Source of the DNA: Hyphomicrobiales bacterium
Lineage (GTDB): Bacteria > Pseudomonadota > Alphaproteobacteria > Rhizobiales > Xanthobacteraceae
NCBI GenBank assembly: GCA_009377755.1
Contig: WHTM01000045.1
Location: forward strand, 1 to 39,648
DNA length: 39,648 nucleotides
Reading direction: 5' to 3'
A program made the position numbers and the translations under genes. Below the pieces are notes generated by a model. It saw nothing but the letters and a program-made list of their open reading frames with translations, had not been told where the DNA came from and ran no database searches. Below are positions 1 to 7,890 of the stretch, in pieces; within the stretch, counting starts at the first letter, position 1, and the number at the start of each line of letters is the position of its first letter.

Positions 1-346
1 ACTCGACGGCCCGGTCAACATCCATCTCACCGGCTGCCACCACTCCTGCGCACAGCATTACATCGGCGACATCGGGCTGCTCGCCTGCAAGGTTGAGATC
101 GGCGCCGACGGCGACACCGTCGAGGGCTACCACATCCTGGTCGGCGGTGGCTTCGGGCCGGATGCCGTGCTTGCCCGTGACATCTATCGTGAGGTGAAGG
201 CCGAAGACGCCCCGCGCACGATCGAGCGCATGCTCCGGGGCTACCTCTCACATCGCAGCGGACCGGAGGAGAGCTTTCTCGCATTCACGCGCCGTCACGA
301 GGTGGAAGCTCTCAAGGCCATGTTCGACGCGGAGGCGACCGCATGA
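1..346 (+). CDS. nirA: Nitrite/sulfite reductase, sirohaem-[4Fe-4S] type, C-terminal part (probable nirA)
   Basis: The reading frame is open from the window edge to the TGA at 344-346, so only about the last 114 residues are present. Near its beginning is the motif TGCHHSCAQHYIGDIG, whose C-x3-C pair is the second half of the cysteine set that binds the [4Fe-4S]/sirohaem centre of nitrite and sulfite reductases; the VGGGFG segment that follows is also typical. Family knowledge: these enzymes reduce nitrite to ammonium (or sulfite to sulfide) with six electrons. The stop overlaps the ATG of the next gene (ATGA, 343-346), and nasA follows two genes on, so an assimilatory nitrite reductase is more likely than a sulfite reductase. 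The electron donor may be the reductase encoded next. The N-terminal half lies outside the window and cannot be judged. Confidence 0.85.
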   Translation, partial: LDGPVNIHLTGCHHSCAQHYIGDIGLLACKVEIGADGDTVEGYHILVGGGFGPDAVLARDIYREVKAEDAPRTIERMLRGYLSHRSGPEESFLAFTRRHEVEALKAMFDAEATA

Positions 347-1971
347 CCGAGTCGCCGCGCCCGCCCTTCCCTCTGCTGATCCCCGAGACCGCGCCGTTCA
401 CGGCGGAACAGCGGGTGTGGCTCAACGGCTTTTTCGCCGGCCTCGTCTCGCTTGACGCTGCCGGCATCACGCCGCTGTCGCCGGAGCAGAACGCCGCTCT
501 TCTCGGCGGTGGCGCCGCCGCGTTGCCGGGTCAGGCGGGCGATGACGATGGCGGCGATGCGCCTTGGCACGACCAGACGCTGGCGCTCGCCGAGCGGATG
601 ACGCTCGCCGAAGGGCGCACCGTGCGATGGCGCCTAATGGCCGCCATGGCGCAGCAGGACTGCGGCCAGTGCGGCTACAATTGCGCCGACTATTCCGGTG
701 CCTTGTTCGTACGCAAGGAGGAGCGGCTGAACCTGTGCGTGCCAGGCGGCAAGGAAACCGCCCGCATGCTCAAGACGCTCGCCGGCGAGTTGACATCGGC
801 CCCGGCGACGCCTGCGCTCATCTCGCGCGAAGCGGACGCCCCGGTGCGGCCTGCCGCTGCAGGGCGCTCCCGTGACAACCCGGCGGAGGCGCGTTTCCAT
901 TCACGTACGCGTCTCAACAAGGCCGGCTCCCAGAAGGAGACCTGGCACATCGAGTTCGACCTCCCGACGTGTGGGCTCGACTATGTCGTCGGCAACAGCT
1001 TCGGCATCTTTCCCAGGAACGATCCGGCACTCGCCGACCGCATCGTCGCGGCGCTCGGCGCGCCGCCGGATTTCCCGATCGCCGGACGCAGCCTGCGCGA
1101 GGTGTTGATTGACGGTGTTTCGCTGTCACCCGCGCCCGACGTGCTGTTCCAACTGTTCTCCTACATCGCCGGCGGCGAGCGGCGGCAGAAGGCGAAGGCG
1201 CTCGCCGCCGGCGAGGATCCCGACGGCGACGCCGCGACGCTCGACGTACTGGCGGCGATCGAAAAGTTCTCCGGCGTCCGGCCGGACCCGGAGGCCTTCG
1301 TCGAGGCGCTCGATCCACTGCAGCCGCGGCTCTATTCGATCTCATCCTCGCCACGGTCGAACCCTGGACGCATCTCCACCACCGTCGATGCCGTACGCTA
1401 CGATATCGGCGCCCGCACTCGGCTAGGCGTTGCTTCGACTTATCTCGCCGAGCGCGTCTATCCGGGCGACTCACTCAAGATCTACATCCAGAAGGCACAC
1501 AATTTCGGCCTGCCCTCCGATCCCGCCGTGCCGATCATCATGGTTGGCCCCGGCACCGGAATCGCCCCGTTCCGCGCATTTCTGTACGAGCGCATGGCGA
1601 TCAAGGCGCCGGGACGCAACTGGCTCTTCTTTGGTCACCAGCGCAGCAACTACGATTTCCTCTATCAGGACGAACTCAACGCGATGAAGACGATCGGGCT
1701 TCTGACGCGGCTCACGCTCGCCTGGTCGCGCGACGGTGATCAGAAAATTTACGTGCAGGATCGGATGCGCGAGGTCGGGCGCGATCTTTGGGCATGGCTT
1801 GCCGACGGCGCGCATTTCTACGTCTGCGGCGACGCCAAGCACATGGCGAAGGATGTCGAACGGGCACTGGTCGATGTGGTGGCGCAGTTCGGTGCCCGCT
1901 CCACCGACGAAGCCATCGCGTTCGTTGCCGAACTCAAGAGAGCCGGCCGCTATCAACAGGACGTGTATTGA
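343..1971 (+). CDS. FAD/NADPH reductase (CysJ/FNR-like) with N-terminal iron-sulfur domain
   Basis: This is a 542-residue protein. The C-terminal two thirds is a CysJ/cytochrome-P450-reductase type flavoprotein: the FAD motif RLYSISSSP is near residue 329, the NADP-binding motif GPGTGIAPFRAFL near residue 403, YVCGDAKHMAKDVE follows, and the C-terminus ends RYQQDVY. There is no flavodoxin (FMN) domain in front. Residues 107, 110, 114 and 132 are cysteines spaced as C-x2-C-x3-C-x17-C and ending in NLCVPGG, which resembles the RnfB/PF04060 iron-sulfur domain. The gene sits between nirA and nasA, overlapping the former by 4 nt and ending 7 nt before the latter. I infer that it passes electrons from NADPH through FAD and an Fe-S cluster to nitrite reductase and/or NasA. 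Annotation pipelines would probably call it sulfite reductase subunit alpha. Confidence 0.85.
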   Translation: MTESPRPPFPLLIPETAPFTAEQRVWLNGFFAGLVSLDAAGITPLSPEQNAALLGGGAAALPGQAGDDDGGDAPWHDQTLALAERMTLAEGRTVRWRLMAAMAQQDCGQCGYNCADYSGALFVRKEERLNLCVPGGKETARMLKTLAGELTSAPATPALISREADAPVRPAAAGRSRDNPAEARFHSRTRLNKAGSQKETWHIEFDLPTCGLDYVVGNSFGIFPRNDPALADRIVAALGAPPDFPIAGRSLREVLIDGVSLSPAPDVLFQLFSYIAGGERRQKAKALAAGEDPDGDAATLDVLAAIEKFSGVRPDPEAFVEALDPLQPRLYSISSSPRSNPGRISTTVDAVRYDIGARTRLGVASTYLAERVYPGDSLKIYIQKAHNFGLPSDPAVPIIMVGPGTGIAPFRAFLYERMAIKAPGRNWLFFGHQRSNYDFLYQDELNAMKTIGLLTRLTLAWSRDGDQKIYVQDRMREVGRDLWAWLADGAHFYVCGDAKHMAKDVERALVDVVAQFGARSTDEAIAFVAELKRAGRYQQDVY

Positions 1972-1978
1972 GCCCGCC

Positions 1979-4666
1979 ATGAACGCCCCGACCCAGCATC
2001 CGCCCGCGATCCGTACAACCTGCCCTTATTGCGGGGTCGGCTGCGGCGTGCTGGCCAAGCCGGACGGCAACGGCGGTGCAATCATTGTCGGCGATCCCGA
2101 TCACCCTGCGAACTTTGGCCGCGTCTGCTCCAAGGGCGCCGCGCTCGGCGAAACGCTCGGGCTGCGCGGCCGCCTGCTGCATCCGATGCAGCGGCAGCCT
2201 GACGGCACGCTCACGCGCATCGATTGGGATACCGCGCTCGGCACGGTTGCCGATGGATTCGGCCGTGTCATCGCGCGCGACGGTCCGGACGCGGTTGCGT
2301 TCTACCTCTCCGGCCAACTGCTGACCGAGGACTACTACGTTGCCAACAAGCTAATGAAGGGATTTATCGGCACCGGCAACGTCGACACCAATTCGCGCCT
2401 GTGCATGGCATCGTCGGTCGCCGGCCACCGCCGCGCCTTCGGCAGCGACACCGTGCCGGGCACGTATGCGGACCTCGACGAGGCCGATCTGATCGTCCTG
2501 GCGGGCTCGAACGCCGCCTGGTGTCACCCGGTTCTATTCCAGCGCATGGTAGCAAACAAGCGCGCACGCGGCGCCAAGCTCGTCGTCATCGATCCGCGCC
2601 GCACCGCGACAGCCGAGGAAGCTGACCTTGTGCTGACGATCGCCCCGGGGATGGACACGGCCCTGTTCTGCGGACTGTTGGCGCATCTCGCGGACAGCTG
2701 CGCACTCGACTACGCCTACCTCGACCGCCATACGTCAGGATTCGAAAACGCGTTGGTGCGTGCGCGCGAAATCGCGCCCGACACCGCTGCTACGGCGACC
2801 GCTGCGGGGCTCGACCAAGCTGACGTCGCGCGTTTCTTCGACTTGTTCCGCACTACACCGCGCGTTGTTACCGCGTTCTCGCAAGGGGTGAACCAGTCGG
2901 CGCAGGGCACCGACAAGGTCAATGCGATCATCAATTGCCATCTTGCCACCGGACGCATCGGCCGGTCGGGCATGGGACCGTTCTCATTGACCGGACAGCC
3001 GAACGCCATGGGCGGTCGCGAAGTCGGCGGGCTTGCCAACCAGGTTGCGGCGCACATGGGCTTCACGCCCGAGGAGATCGACCGCGTCCAGCGCTTCTGG
3101 AACGCGCCGCGGATGGCGTTGCGCGAGGGACTGAAAGCCGTACAGATGTTCGAAGCTGTTGCCCGCGGTGAGATCAAGGCGCTGTGGGTGATGGCGACCA
3201 ACCCGGCGGTATCGCTGCCGCGCGCCGATGCCGTGCGGGCAGCGCTGGGCAAGCTGGAACTGCTCGTAGTGTCGGAGAATGTCATGTCGAACGACACCGT
3301 CACTGCCGGTGCACACGTCATGCTGCCGGCCGCCGCCTGGGGCGAAAAGGACGGAACCGTCACCAACTCGGAGCGCCGCATCTCGCGCCAGCGCGCATTC
3401 CTTCCGCTTCCCGGCGAAGCCAAGCCGGATTGGTGGATGGCGGCCGAAGTCGCCAAGCGCATGGGCTTTGCCGATGCATTCTCCTATCGTTCGGCTGCGG
3501 ACGTCTTTCGCGAGCATGCAGCGCTGTCGGCATTCGAGAATGACGGCTCCCGCGACCTCGATCTGGGCGGGATCGCAACGCTTAACGACGAGTCCTACCA
3601 GGCCCTCGATCCGATTCAATGGCCAGCTCCGGCCGGAGCCGGCGGCCACGTCGGGCGCTTCTTTGCCGAGGGGGGCTTCTTCACCGCCGATGGAAAGGCA
3701 CGATTTGTTTTGCCCGAGCGGCCGGCGCCGATGCGGCCGCTCTCACCTGAATATCCATTCCGCCTCAATACCGGCCGGATCCGCGACCAATGGCACACGA
3801 TGACGCGAAGTGGTTCCAGCGCAACGCTCGCGGTCCACACACCGGAGCCGTTCGTTGAAATCCACCCGTCGGACCTGATCTCGGCCAAGCTTGCTGATGG
3901 CGGCTTCGCGCGCGTGACGACTCCGCACGGCACCTGCGTGTTGCGGGTTTCCGCCGGCACTGGGCAGCAACCCGGCTCCCTGTTCGTGCCGATCCATTGG
4001 AGCGGCGAAACGGCGTCGTCTGCCCGCATCGGCGAACTGGTCTCCTCGGACACCGATCCATTCTCGGGACAGCCCGAACTTAAGGGGACACCCGCGACCA
4101 TCACACGCGTCGATTTTTCGTTCCGCGGATTCGCTCTGACGCGGCGCGATATCGCGCTTCCCACCAGAACATGGTGGACGCGGGTCGCAATCTCCGGCGG
4201 CTTCGGCTTCCTGCTTGCGAGCGATGAGTCGCCGGACGCCTGGAGCAGCTACGCCCATGCGCTGTTTGGCGCCGACGAACTGGCCGAATACGTAGATCGG
4301 TCGCGCGGCATTTATCGCGTCGCCAGTTTCCATGACGGCCGCCTCGACGGTTCATTGTTCATCGGTCCCGCCGCGGCTGCTCCGCAATGGGATGCCGTCA
4401 AGGCGGTGTTCGCGGACAACGTTGTCGGCGAACTTCCCCGCAGGATGCTCCTGTCCGCCCGGCGAGCCGACGGCCTGCTGGAACACGGCCCGGTGATCTG
4501 CGCCTGCTTCGGCATCGGCCTCGCGGTGATCCGCGAGGCGTTGGCGTCGGGCCGCGCCGGCAGCATTGACGACATCGGTTCGGCGCTGCGCGCGGGCACG
4601 AACTGCGGCTCATGCTTGCCCGAGCTCAAGCGGATCATTCACGCGCATGCGGAACTTTCGGCGTGA
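1979..4666 (+). CDS. nasA: Assimilatory nitrate reductase, catalytic subunit
   Basis: 895 residues. The N-terminus has the [4Fe-4S] motif C15-x2-C18-x3-C22 and C50 (in VCSKG). A molybdopterin oxidoreductase body follows, with NSRLCMASSVAG, which contains the expected Mo-ligand cysteine region, and the bis-MGD binding segments. A C-terminal BFD-like [2Fe-2S] domain (ICACFGIG ... GTNCGSCLPEL) is typical of NasA and absent from NapA. No signal peptide is visible, so the enzyme is cytoplasmic and reduces nitrate to nitrite for nitrogen assimilation. The ATG at 1979 was chosen because it lies 7 nt after the upstream stop and gives the normal NasA N-terminus; the frame is open further upstream, but only across the previous gene. 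It is the last gene of the operon and runs tail-to-tail with the histidine kinase gene. No clear terminator is seen in the 80-nt gap. Confidence 0.95.
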   Translation: MNAPTQHPPAIRTTCPYCGVGCGVLAKPDGNGGAIIVGDPDHPANFGRVCSKGAALGETLGLRGRLLHPMQRQPDGTLTRIDWDTALGTVADGFGRVIARDGPDAVAFYLSGQLLTEDYYVANKLMKGFIGTGNVDTNSRLCMASSVAGHRRAFGSDTVPGTYADLDEADLIVLAGSNAAWCHPVLFQRMVANKRARGAKLVVIDPRRTATAEEADLVLTIAPGMDTALFCGLLAHLADSCALDYAYLDRHTSGFENALVRAREIAPDTAATATAAGLDQADVARFFDLFRTTPRVVTAFSQGVNQSAQGTDKVNAIINCHLATGRIGRSGMGPFSLTGQPNAMGGREVGGLANQVAAHMGFTPEEIDRVQRFWNAPRMALREGLKAVQMFEAVARGEIKALWVMATNPAVSLPRADAVRAALGKLELLVVSENVMSNDTVTAGAHVMLPAAAWGEKDGTVTNSERRISRQRAFLPLPGEAKPDWWMAAEVAKRMGFADAFSYRSAADVFREHAALSAFENDGSRDLDLGGIATLNDESYQALDPIQWPAPAGAGGHVGRFFAEGGFFTADGKARFVLPERPAPMRPLSPEYPFRLNTGRIRDQWHTMTRSGSSATLAVHTPEPFVEIHPSDLISAKLADGGFARVTTPHGTCVLRVSAGTGQQPGSLFVPIHWSGETASSARIGELVSSDTDPFSGQPELKGTPATITRVDFSFRGFALTRRDIALPTRTWWTRVAISGGFGFLLASDESPDAWSSYAHALFGADELAEYVDRSRGIYRVASFHDGRLDGSLFIGPAAAAPQWDAVKAVFADNVVGELPRRMLLSARRADGLLEHGPVICACFGIGLAVIREALASGRAGSIDDIGSALRAGTNCGSCLPELKRIIHAHAELSA

Positions 4667-4746
4667 AGGACCACACGGCCGATCGATTTCCATGACGCAG
4701 CATCAATGAAAGAAGATTCTCAGCAACGAGCAACTATCCGATTCCG

Positions 4747-6345
4747 CTACCGCTCCCGCTCCGGCCAGCGTTCGTGAGCAAGGGGGATGGTCAAACGGCA
4801 CGTCATCCCCTCCCCGAGGAAGGTTCGGCGTACTTTTCCGTTCATTTGACGTTCGACCACGGTATCGATCAGCCGTGAACCAAATCCCAAGCGCACCAAG
4901 CGCTTCGGTGCGGGTCCATCGCGCTCTTTCCAATCGAGGACGAGAGTCAGTCCAGACTCCGACCGGTCGATGGACCAGTTCACATCCACGCGACCGGACA
5001 GCGCGGACAAGCTCCCGTGCTTGATGGCATTGGATACCAATTCGTGCGCCGCCGTACTGATCGAGAAGGCCGAGGCGGGTTCCAAATAGACATTCGGTCC
5101 GCTCAGCGCAATGCGGTCGAGATACGGCCCAAGCTGGGTACCAAGCAGCTCCAGCAACGAAGCCGGCTGCCATCCTCCTTCAACCATCAGACGGTGCGCA
5201 TTCGCCAGCGCCAAGACACGGGCCTCATACTTCAACACCAACTCGGTGAGGCTTTTTGAGTTCGACGCGGTCTGCGAAAACAGGGCCAGCAGCTGCGAGA
5301 ATAAATTCCCGGAGCGATGATGCAATTCGCGGATCATCACCTTCTGTCGTTGGTCCAGCTGGCGTCGCTGGATCGCGCCCGCAACGATGTTCGCGACCGA
5401 CGTGAGCAAAGCCACGTCGTATTCGTTGAACAGCCGCGGACGTCTCGTATGGACACTAAAAATGCCGTACTTGCGGTTGTCGTGCCCGACGATCGTTGTG
5501 CTCATGCCGCTAATGGCGCCATGATCGAGTAGAAGTCGCGACGGCGTGAAGCGTGTTTCCGATCGAAGGTCCGATACGAGTACAGGTCCAGGAGCGGCAA
5601 GCGTATAACTCGCTTGCGATCCTGGAGAGATTGACACGTGTGTTGCCTTGACGGCGTCAAATTCCCAGCCGTAGCCTGATCGAAACAGCAGCCCCGCGTC
5701 GCCAGAAACAAGTTCGAGGATGTTTACCAGATCGACGTCGAGCATCGTGGCCACGACATTCGTCACGTCGTCCAGCAATTTTTGCAAGTCTTCCTCAGTA
5801 AGGGCCCGTGCTCCGAGTTGCGCGACAACCTCCTGCCTTTGTGCGCGCATGCGCAACTCGTGCTCGGTCTGCACGCTCGGCGTCACGTCTCGGCATACGC
5901 CAAACAGCTTCTGTGGCGCGCCGTTTGCGATGATGACGGTACCCGAGGAGGAAATCCAACGTTCATCAAGGTCGGGTCGCGCGGGCAACCGATAAGTCAC
6001 CGAATAGGGCCGTCCGGTCGCCAGTGATTCCCTTATCGCAGCGACGACCATAGGACGATCGTCTGGGTGAATATCGCTTTCGAAGAAGGAAAGTGTTCCT
6101 TCAAAGCTACCAGGTGGAAGCCGATGGAGCCGCTCCAAATTTCTCGACCAGGTGACCTTCTCGGTCGAAATATCCCACGCCCAGACTCCAATGCTCGCAG
6201 CCTCGAGAGCGCGTGTGACGAGTGCTACGTCGGGAAAGAAGGACTGGACAAAATCTCCGCTCGATCCGCCGGCAACGGCCTCGCTCTTGCCCGGCGGCAG
6301 TAGATCAGTGCGCTTCGGGTTTTGCTTCTTGTTTTCCGAATTCAT
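4747..6345 (-). CDS. HWE-family sensor histidine kinase (PAS-GAF), probable general stress response kinase
   Basis: 532 residues with no membrane segment or signal peptide. A short polar N-terminus is followed by a PAS domain (about 40-165, with the WERWISS-like core DERWISSSG), a GAF domain (about 175-330), and an HWE/HisKA_2 kinase core with the phospho-acceptor histidine near residue 342 in RELHHRSGN. The ATP-binding half has the N-box ELVSNAIKHGSL, the HWE signature tryptophan-glutamate in LDWKERDGP, and GFGSRLIDTV. Family knowledge: HWE kinases commonly phosphorylate PhyR or single-domain regulators in the alphaproteobacterial general stress response. Its position beside phyR-nepR-ecfG makes it a likely PhyR kinase (or phosphatase). 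The ATG at 6345 has no strong ribosome-binding site in front, so the start is moderately certain. No EcfG-type promoter was found directly upstream. Confidence 0.9.
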   Translation of the reverse strand: MNSENKKQNPKRTDLLPPGKSEAVAGGSSGDFVQSFFPDVALVTRALEAASIGVWAWDISTEKVTWSRNLERLHRLPPGSFEGTLSFFESDIHPDDRPMVVAAIRESLATGRPYSVTYRLPARPDLDERWISSSGTVIIANGAPQKLFGVCRDVTPSVQTEHELRMRAQRQEVVAQLGARALTEEDLQKLLDDVTNVVATMLDVDLVNILELVSGDAGLLFRSGYGWEFDAVKATHVSISPGSQASYTLAAPGPVLVSDLRSETRFTPSRLLLDHGAISGMSTTIVGHDNRKYGIFSVHTRRPRLFNEYDVALLTSVANIVAGAIQRRQLDQRQKVMIRELHHRSGNLFSQLLALFSQTASNSKSLTELVLKYEARVLALANAHRLMVEGGWQPASLLELLGTQLGPYLDRIALSGPNVYLEPASAFSISTAAHELVSNAIKHGSLSALSGRVDVNWSIDRSESGLTLVLDWKERDGPAPKRLVRLGFGSRLIDTVVERQMNGKVRRTFLGEGMTCRLTIPLAHERWPERER

Positions 6346-6763
6346 GATTGAACAAGTGCGGTCGGACTTATTGCGCTTGCAGCTCTCGGAGCAAAGATGC
6401 GTTCGGGTCTGGAAAGTGCTTCGTTTTCGGCGCTGAAAAATTCTGCGTTTCGCAAAATGCTACCACGCCTTGAAAAGCGGCGCGTTATGATCAATCGTCG
6501 CGCACGGAGGTGGATGATGCTCATACGGGGGCCCGGTCGCCGACGCGGCAGACCCTACGCGGCGGGGGTCTGCCAACCGCCCCGTAATGCGCCGCAAGTA
6601 ACGCATCTGGCCACGTTAAGCATCGAGATCGACAATTAGTTCCAAATATGACGGTATCCAGGTTCGGGACGGCTTCTGCGCGAACTTCGCGGTTATCGGC
6701 CTGGGTTTCACGCGGCCGCGAGTCAATTCCCCAAGTCTCCTCTCAAACGTTCAGATTTCCGGA
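6346..6763. other. Intergenic stretch upstream of the kinase gene, with one perfect inverted repeat
   Basis: No convincing gene is seen here on either strand; the short open frames are arginine-rich and lack ribosome-binding sites. The only clear structure is a 9-bp perfect inverted repeat (GGCAGACCC at 6547-6555, GGGTCTGCC at 6566-6574) with a 10-nt loop. It is not followed by a T-run on either strand, so it is not an obvious terminator; it could be an operator or an RNA hairpin in the kinase leader. Confidence 0.5.
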
Positions 6764-6788
6764 GGAACCAAATGCCGGTAGCAGCGTT
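6764..6788 (+). promoter_or_regulatory. EcfG-type promoter for the predicted small RNA
   Basis: GGAAC (6764-6768), a 16-nt spacer and CGTT (6785-6788) match exactly the consensus recognised by EcfG general stress sigma factors in Hyphomicrobiales (GGAAC-N16/17-CGTT). The sequence itself is certain; its use as a promoter is inferred from the match and its place in the GSR locus. No credible coding sequence begins downstream; a hairpin and an intrinsic terminator follow. Confidence 0.85.
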
Positions 6789-6794
6789 ATTGCA

Positions 6795-6881
6795 GTGGCT
6801 GGTCCGCCCTCACTCCCCCTCCCCGCCCCCCGGGGCGGCCAGCATGGGCGTAGTCGTCAAGCGACTACGCCCGCTTTTTTT
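6795..6881 (+). ncRNA. Predicted EcfG-dependent small RNA, GsrN-like
   Basis: From a start expected about 7 nt after the -10 element to the end of the T-run, a transcript of roughly 87 nt is predicted. Its 5' part folds into a hairpin: 6798-6802 plus 6804-6809 pair with 6833-6843 (11 bp, one bulged T at 6803), exposing a 23-nt loop (6810-6832) that is almost entirely cytosine and contains CTCCCCCTCCCC, complementary to G-rich Shine-Dalgarno sequences. The 3' part is an intrinsic terminator. This layout (EcfG promoter, C-rich loop hairpin, terminator, beside phyR-nepR-ecfG) matches what is known of GsrN, the sigma-T dependent stress RNA of Caulobacter. A small overlapping reading frame exists, but it runs through the terminator and has no support. 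No expression evidence is available, and sequence homology to GsrN was not tested. Confidence 0.75.
6846..6881 (+). terminator. Strong intrinsic terminator of the small RNA
   Basis: An 11-bp perfect stem (6846-6856 with 6862-6872), a 5-nt loop and, after GC, seven T residues (6875-6881). AGC at 6841-6843 can extend the stem with GCT at 6873-6875. The T-run is on the + strand only, so it ends transcription coming from the promoter at 6764, not phyR transcription, which arrives from the other side. Confidence 0.92.
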
Positions 6882-6918
6882 GGAAGCACGGTTGGGGGAT
6901 CTCGGCGGTATCTCGACC

Positions 6919-7752
6919 TTAGACACCAGCGTGCTGAGAGCGCAGCTTGGCGTTGCGCCCGAAAAACAGGGCTTGGCTGGCAATTGCCGACACCATAGCC
7001 GGTTGGAATGGCTTGGTGATCAGGAATGCAGGCTCGGGCCGGGTGCCGGTCAGGAAGCGCTCCGGATACGCCGTTATGAATATGACGGGAACCTCGAACG
7101 ACCGTAGAATTTCGTTCACCGCATCGAGTCCGGAGGTGCCATCGGCGAGTTGGATGTCGGCAAGGATCAACCCGGGCTGCTTCTTCTTGACAAGCGACAG
7201 CGCCTCCGCGCGCGTCCGGGCAACTCCCACGAGGTGGTGACCCAGGCTCTTCACCACCTCTTCAAGCTCCATGGCGATGAAAATCTCGTCCTCGATGATC
7301 AAAACATCGGTGGCGATCTCGGCGGCGAGCTCGCGGCCGGATTCGTCGATCAGGCGACGCAGCATTCGTACGTCGATATCAAGGATTTGTGCCGCCTGCT
7401 CCTCGGAAAAACCTTCGAGCGCCACCAGCAGAAACGCCTGGCGTGGTCGCGGCGTAATGTGGGCAAGCCTTTGCTCCGCCGGAAGACTTTCATTCCCCAG
7501 CTGATCCGGTGCGCCATTGACTGATACCGAATTCCAGATCTTCGTAAAAAGACGAAAAAGACCAATCCGAACACTCTCGGCCTCCTCCAAAGCCGACTGA
7601 TCCTCAATTAACGCATCAATTGTCGCTGCAACATAGGCGTCCCCGGAGGCTTGATTTCCGGTGACCGCCCGCCCGTATCTGCGCAAATGCGGCAAATATT
7701 GGGCAACCGTTCGAGAATCGAGCACTACTCCCTCCCCAATCCAGGCGGACAT
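6919..7752 (-). CDS. phyR: PhyR-type response regulator / anti-anti-sigma factor
   Basis: 277 residues from the ATG at 7752. The N-terminal half (about 1-135) is a sigma-like domain with degenerate sigma2 and sigma4 regions (for example SGDAYVAATIDALIED and PRPRQAFLLVALEGFSEEQAA); the C-terminal half is a receiver domain (IIEDEIFIAMELE, phospho-acceptor D199 in ILADIQLADG, FITAYPE, ITKPFQP). Known mechanism: when phosphorylated, the sigma-like domain binds NepR and so frees EcfG. A TTG at 7770 would add six residues, but the ATG gives the usual PhyR length. It is divergent from nepR-ecfG and runs towards the predicted small RNA, whose terminator ends 37 nt from the phyR stop. A near-consensus EcfG promoter lies just upstream, consistent with positive feedback. 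Confidence 0.95.
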   Translation of the reverse strand: MSAWIGEGVVLDSRTVAQYLPHLRRYGRAVTGNQASGDAYVAATIDALIEDQSALEEAESVRIGLFRLFTKIWNSVSVNGAPDQLGNESLPAEQRLAHITPRPRQAFLLVALEGFSEEQAAQILDIDVRMLRRLIDESGRELAAEIATDVLIIEDEIFIAMELEEVVKSLGHHLVGVARTRAEALSLVKKKQPGLILADIQLADGTSGLDAVNEILRSFEVPVIFITAYPERFLTGTRPEPAFLITKPFQPAMVSAIASQALFFGRNAKLRSQHAGV

Positions 7753-7768
7753 AGTCTTACCGTCACCC

Positions 7769-7793
7769 AATGCATTGTCGTAAAAAAAGTTCC
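7769..7793 (-). promoter_or_regulatory. Candidate EcfG-type promoter for phyR (one mismatch)
   Basis: On the minus strand, GGAAC (7793-7789) is followed after 16 nt by CATT (7772-7769), one mismatch from CGTT, with a T-rich spacer. The -10 lies only 16 nt before the chosen ATG, so the leader would be very short. It is back-to-back with the perfect promoter at 7804-7828. Confidence 0.45.
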
Positions 7794-7803
7794 CACGAGA
7801 GCT

Positions 7804-7828
7804 GGAACAGTTTGTATCACAATACGTT
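7804..7828 (+). promoter_or_regulatory. EcfG-type promoter for nepR-ecfG
   Basis: GGAAC (7804-7808), a 16-nt spacer and CGTT (7825-7828): an exact match to the EcfG consensus, about 60 nt before nepR. It indicates that ecfG is autoregulated together with its anti-sigma factor, as known from other Hyphomicrobiales. Confidence 0.9.
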
Positions 7829-7890
7829 AGCGTAGGGGAAGGGGAGCCGTGATTCTGCGGACTCCGTCCATAGGACGCGGATAGAGGGTG

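Noticed and set aside
6619-6643. GGAAC on the minus strand upstream of the kinase gene as an EcfG promoter
   Set aside because: Sixteen or seventeen nt downstream there is TGCT or GCTT, not CGTT, so the -10 does not fit.
6772-7107. 111-codon frame over the predicted small RNA and the 3' end of phyR
   Set aside because: It runs through the terminator hairpin and then antisense to phyR, has no family similarity and biased Arg/Pro composition; treated as a shadow.
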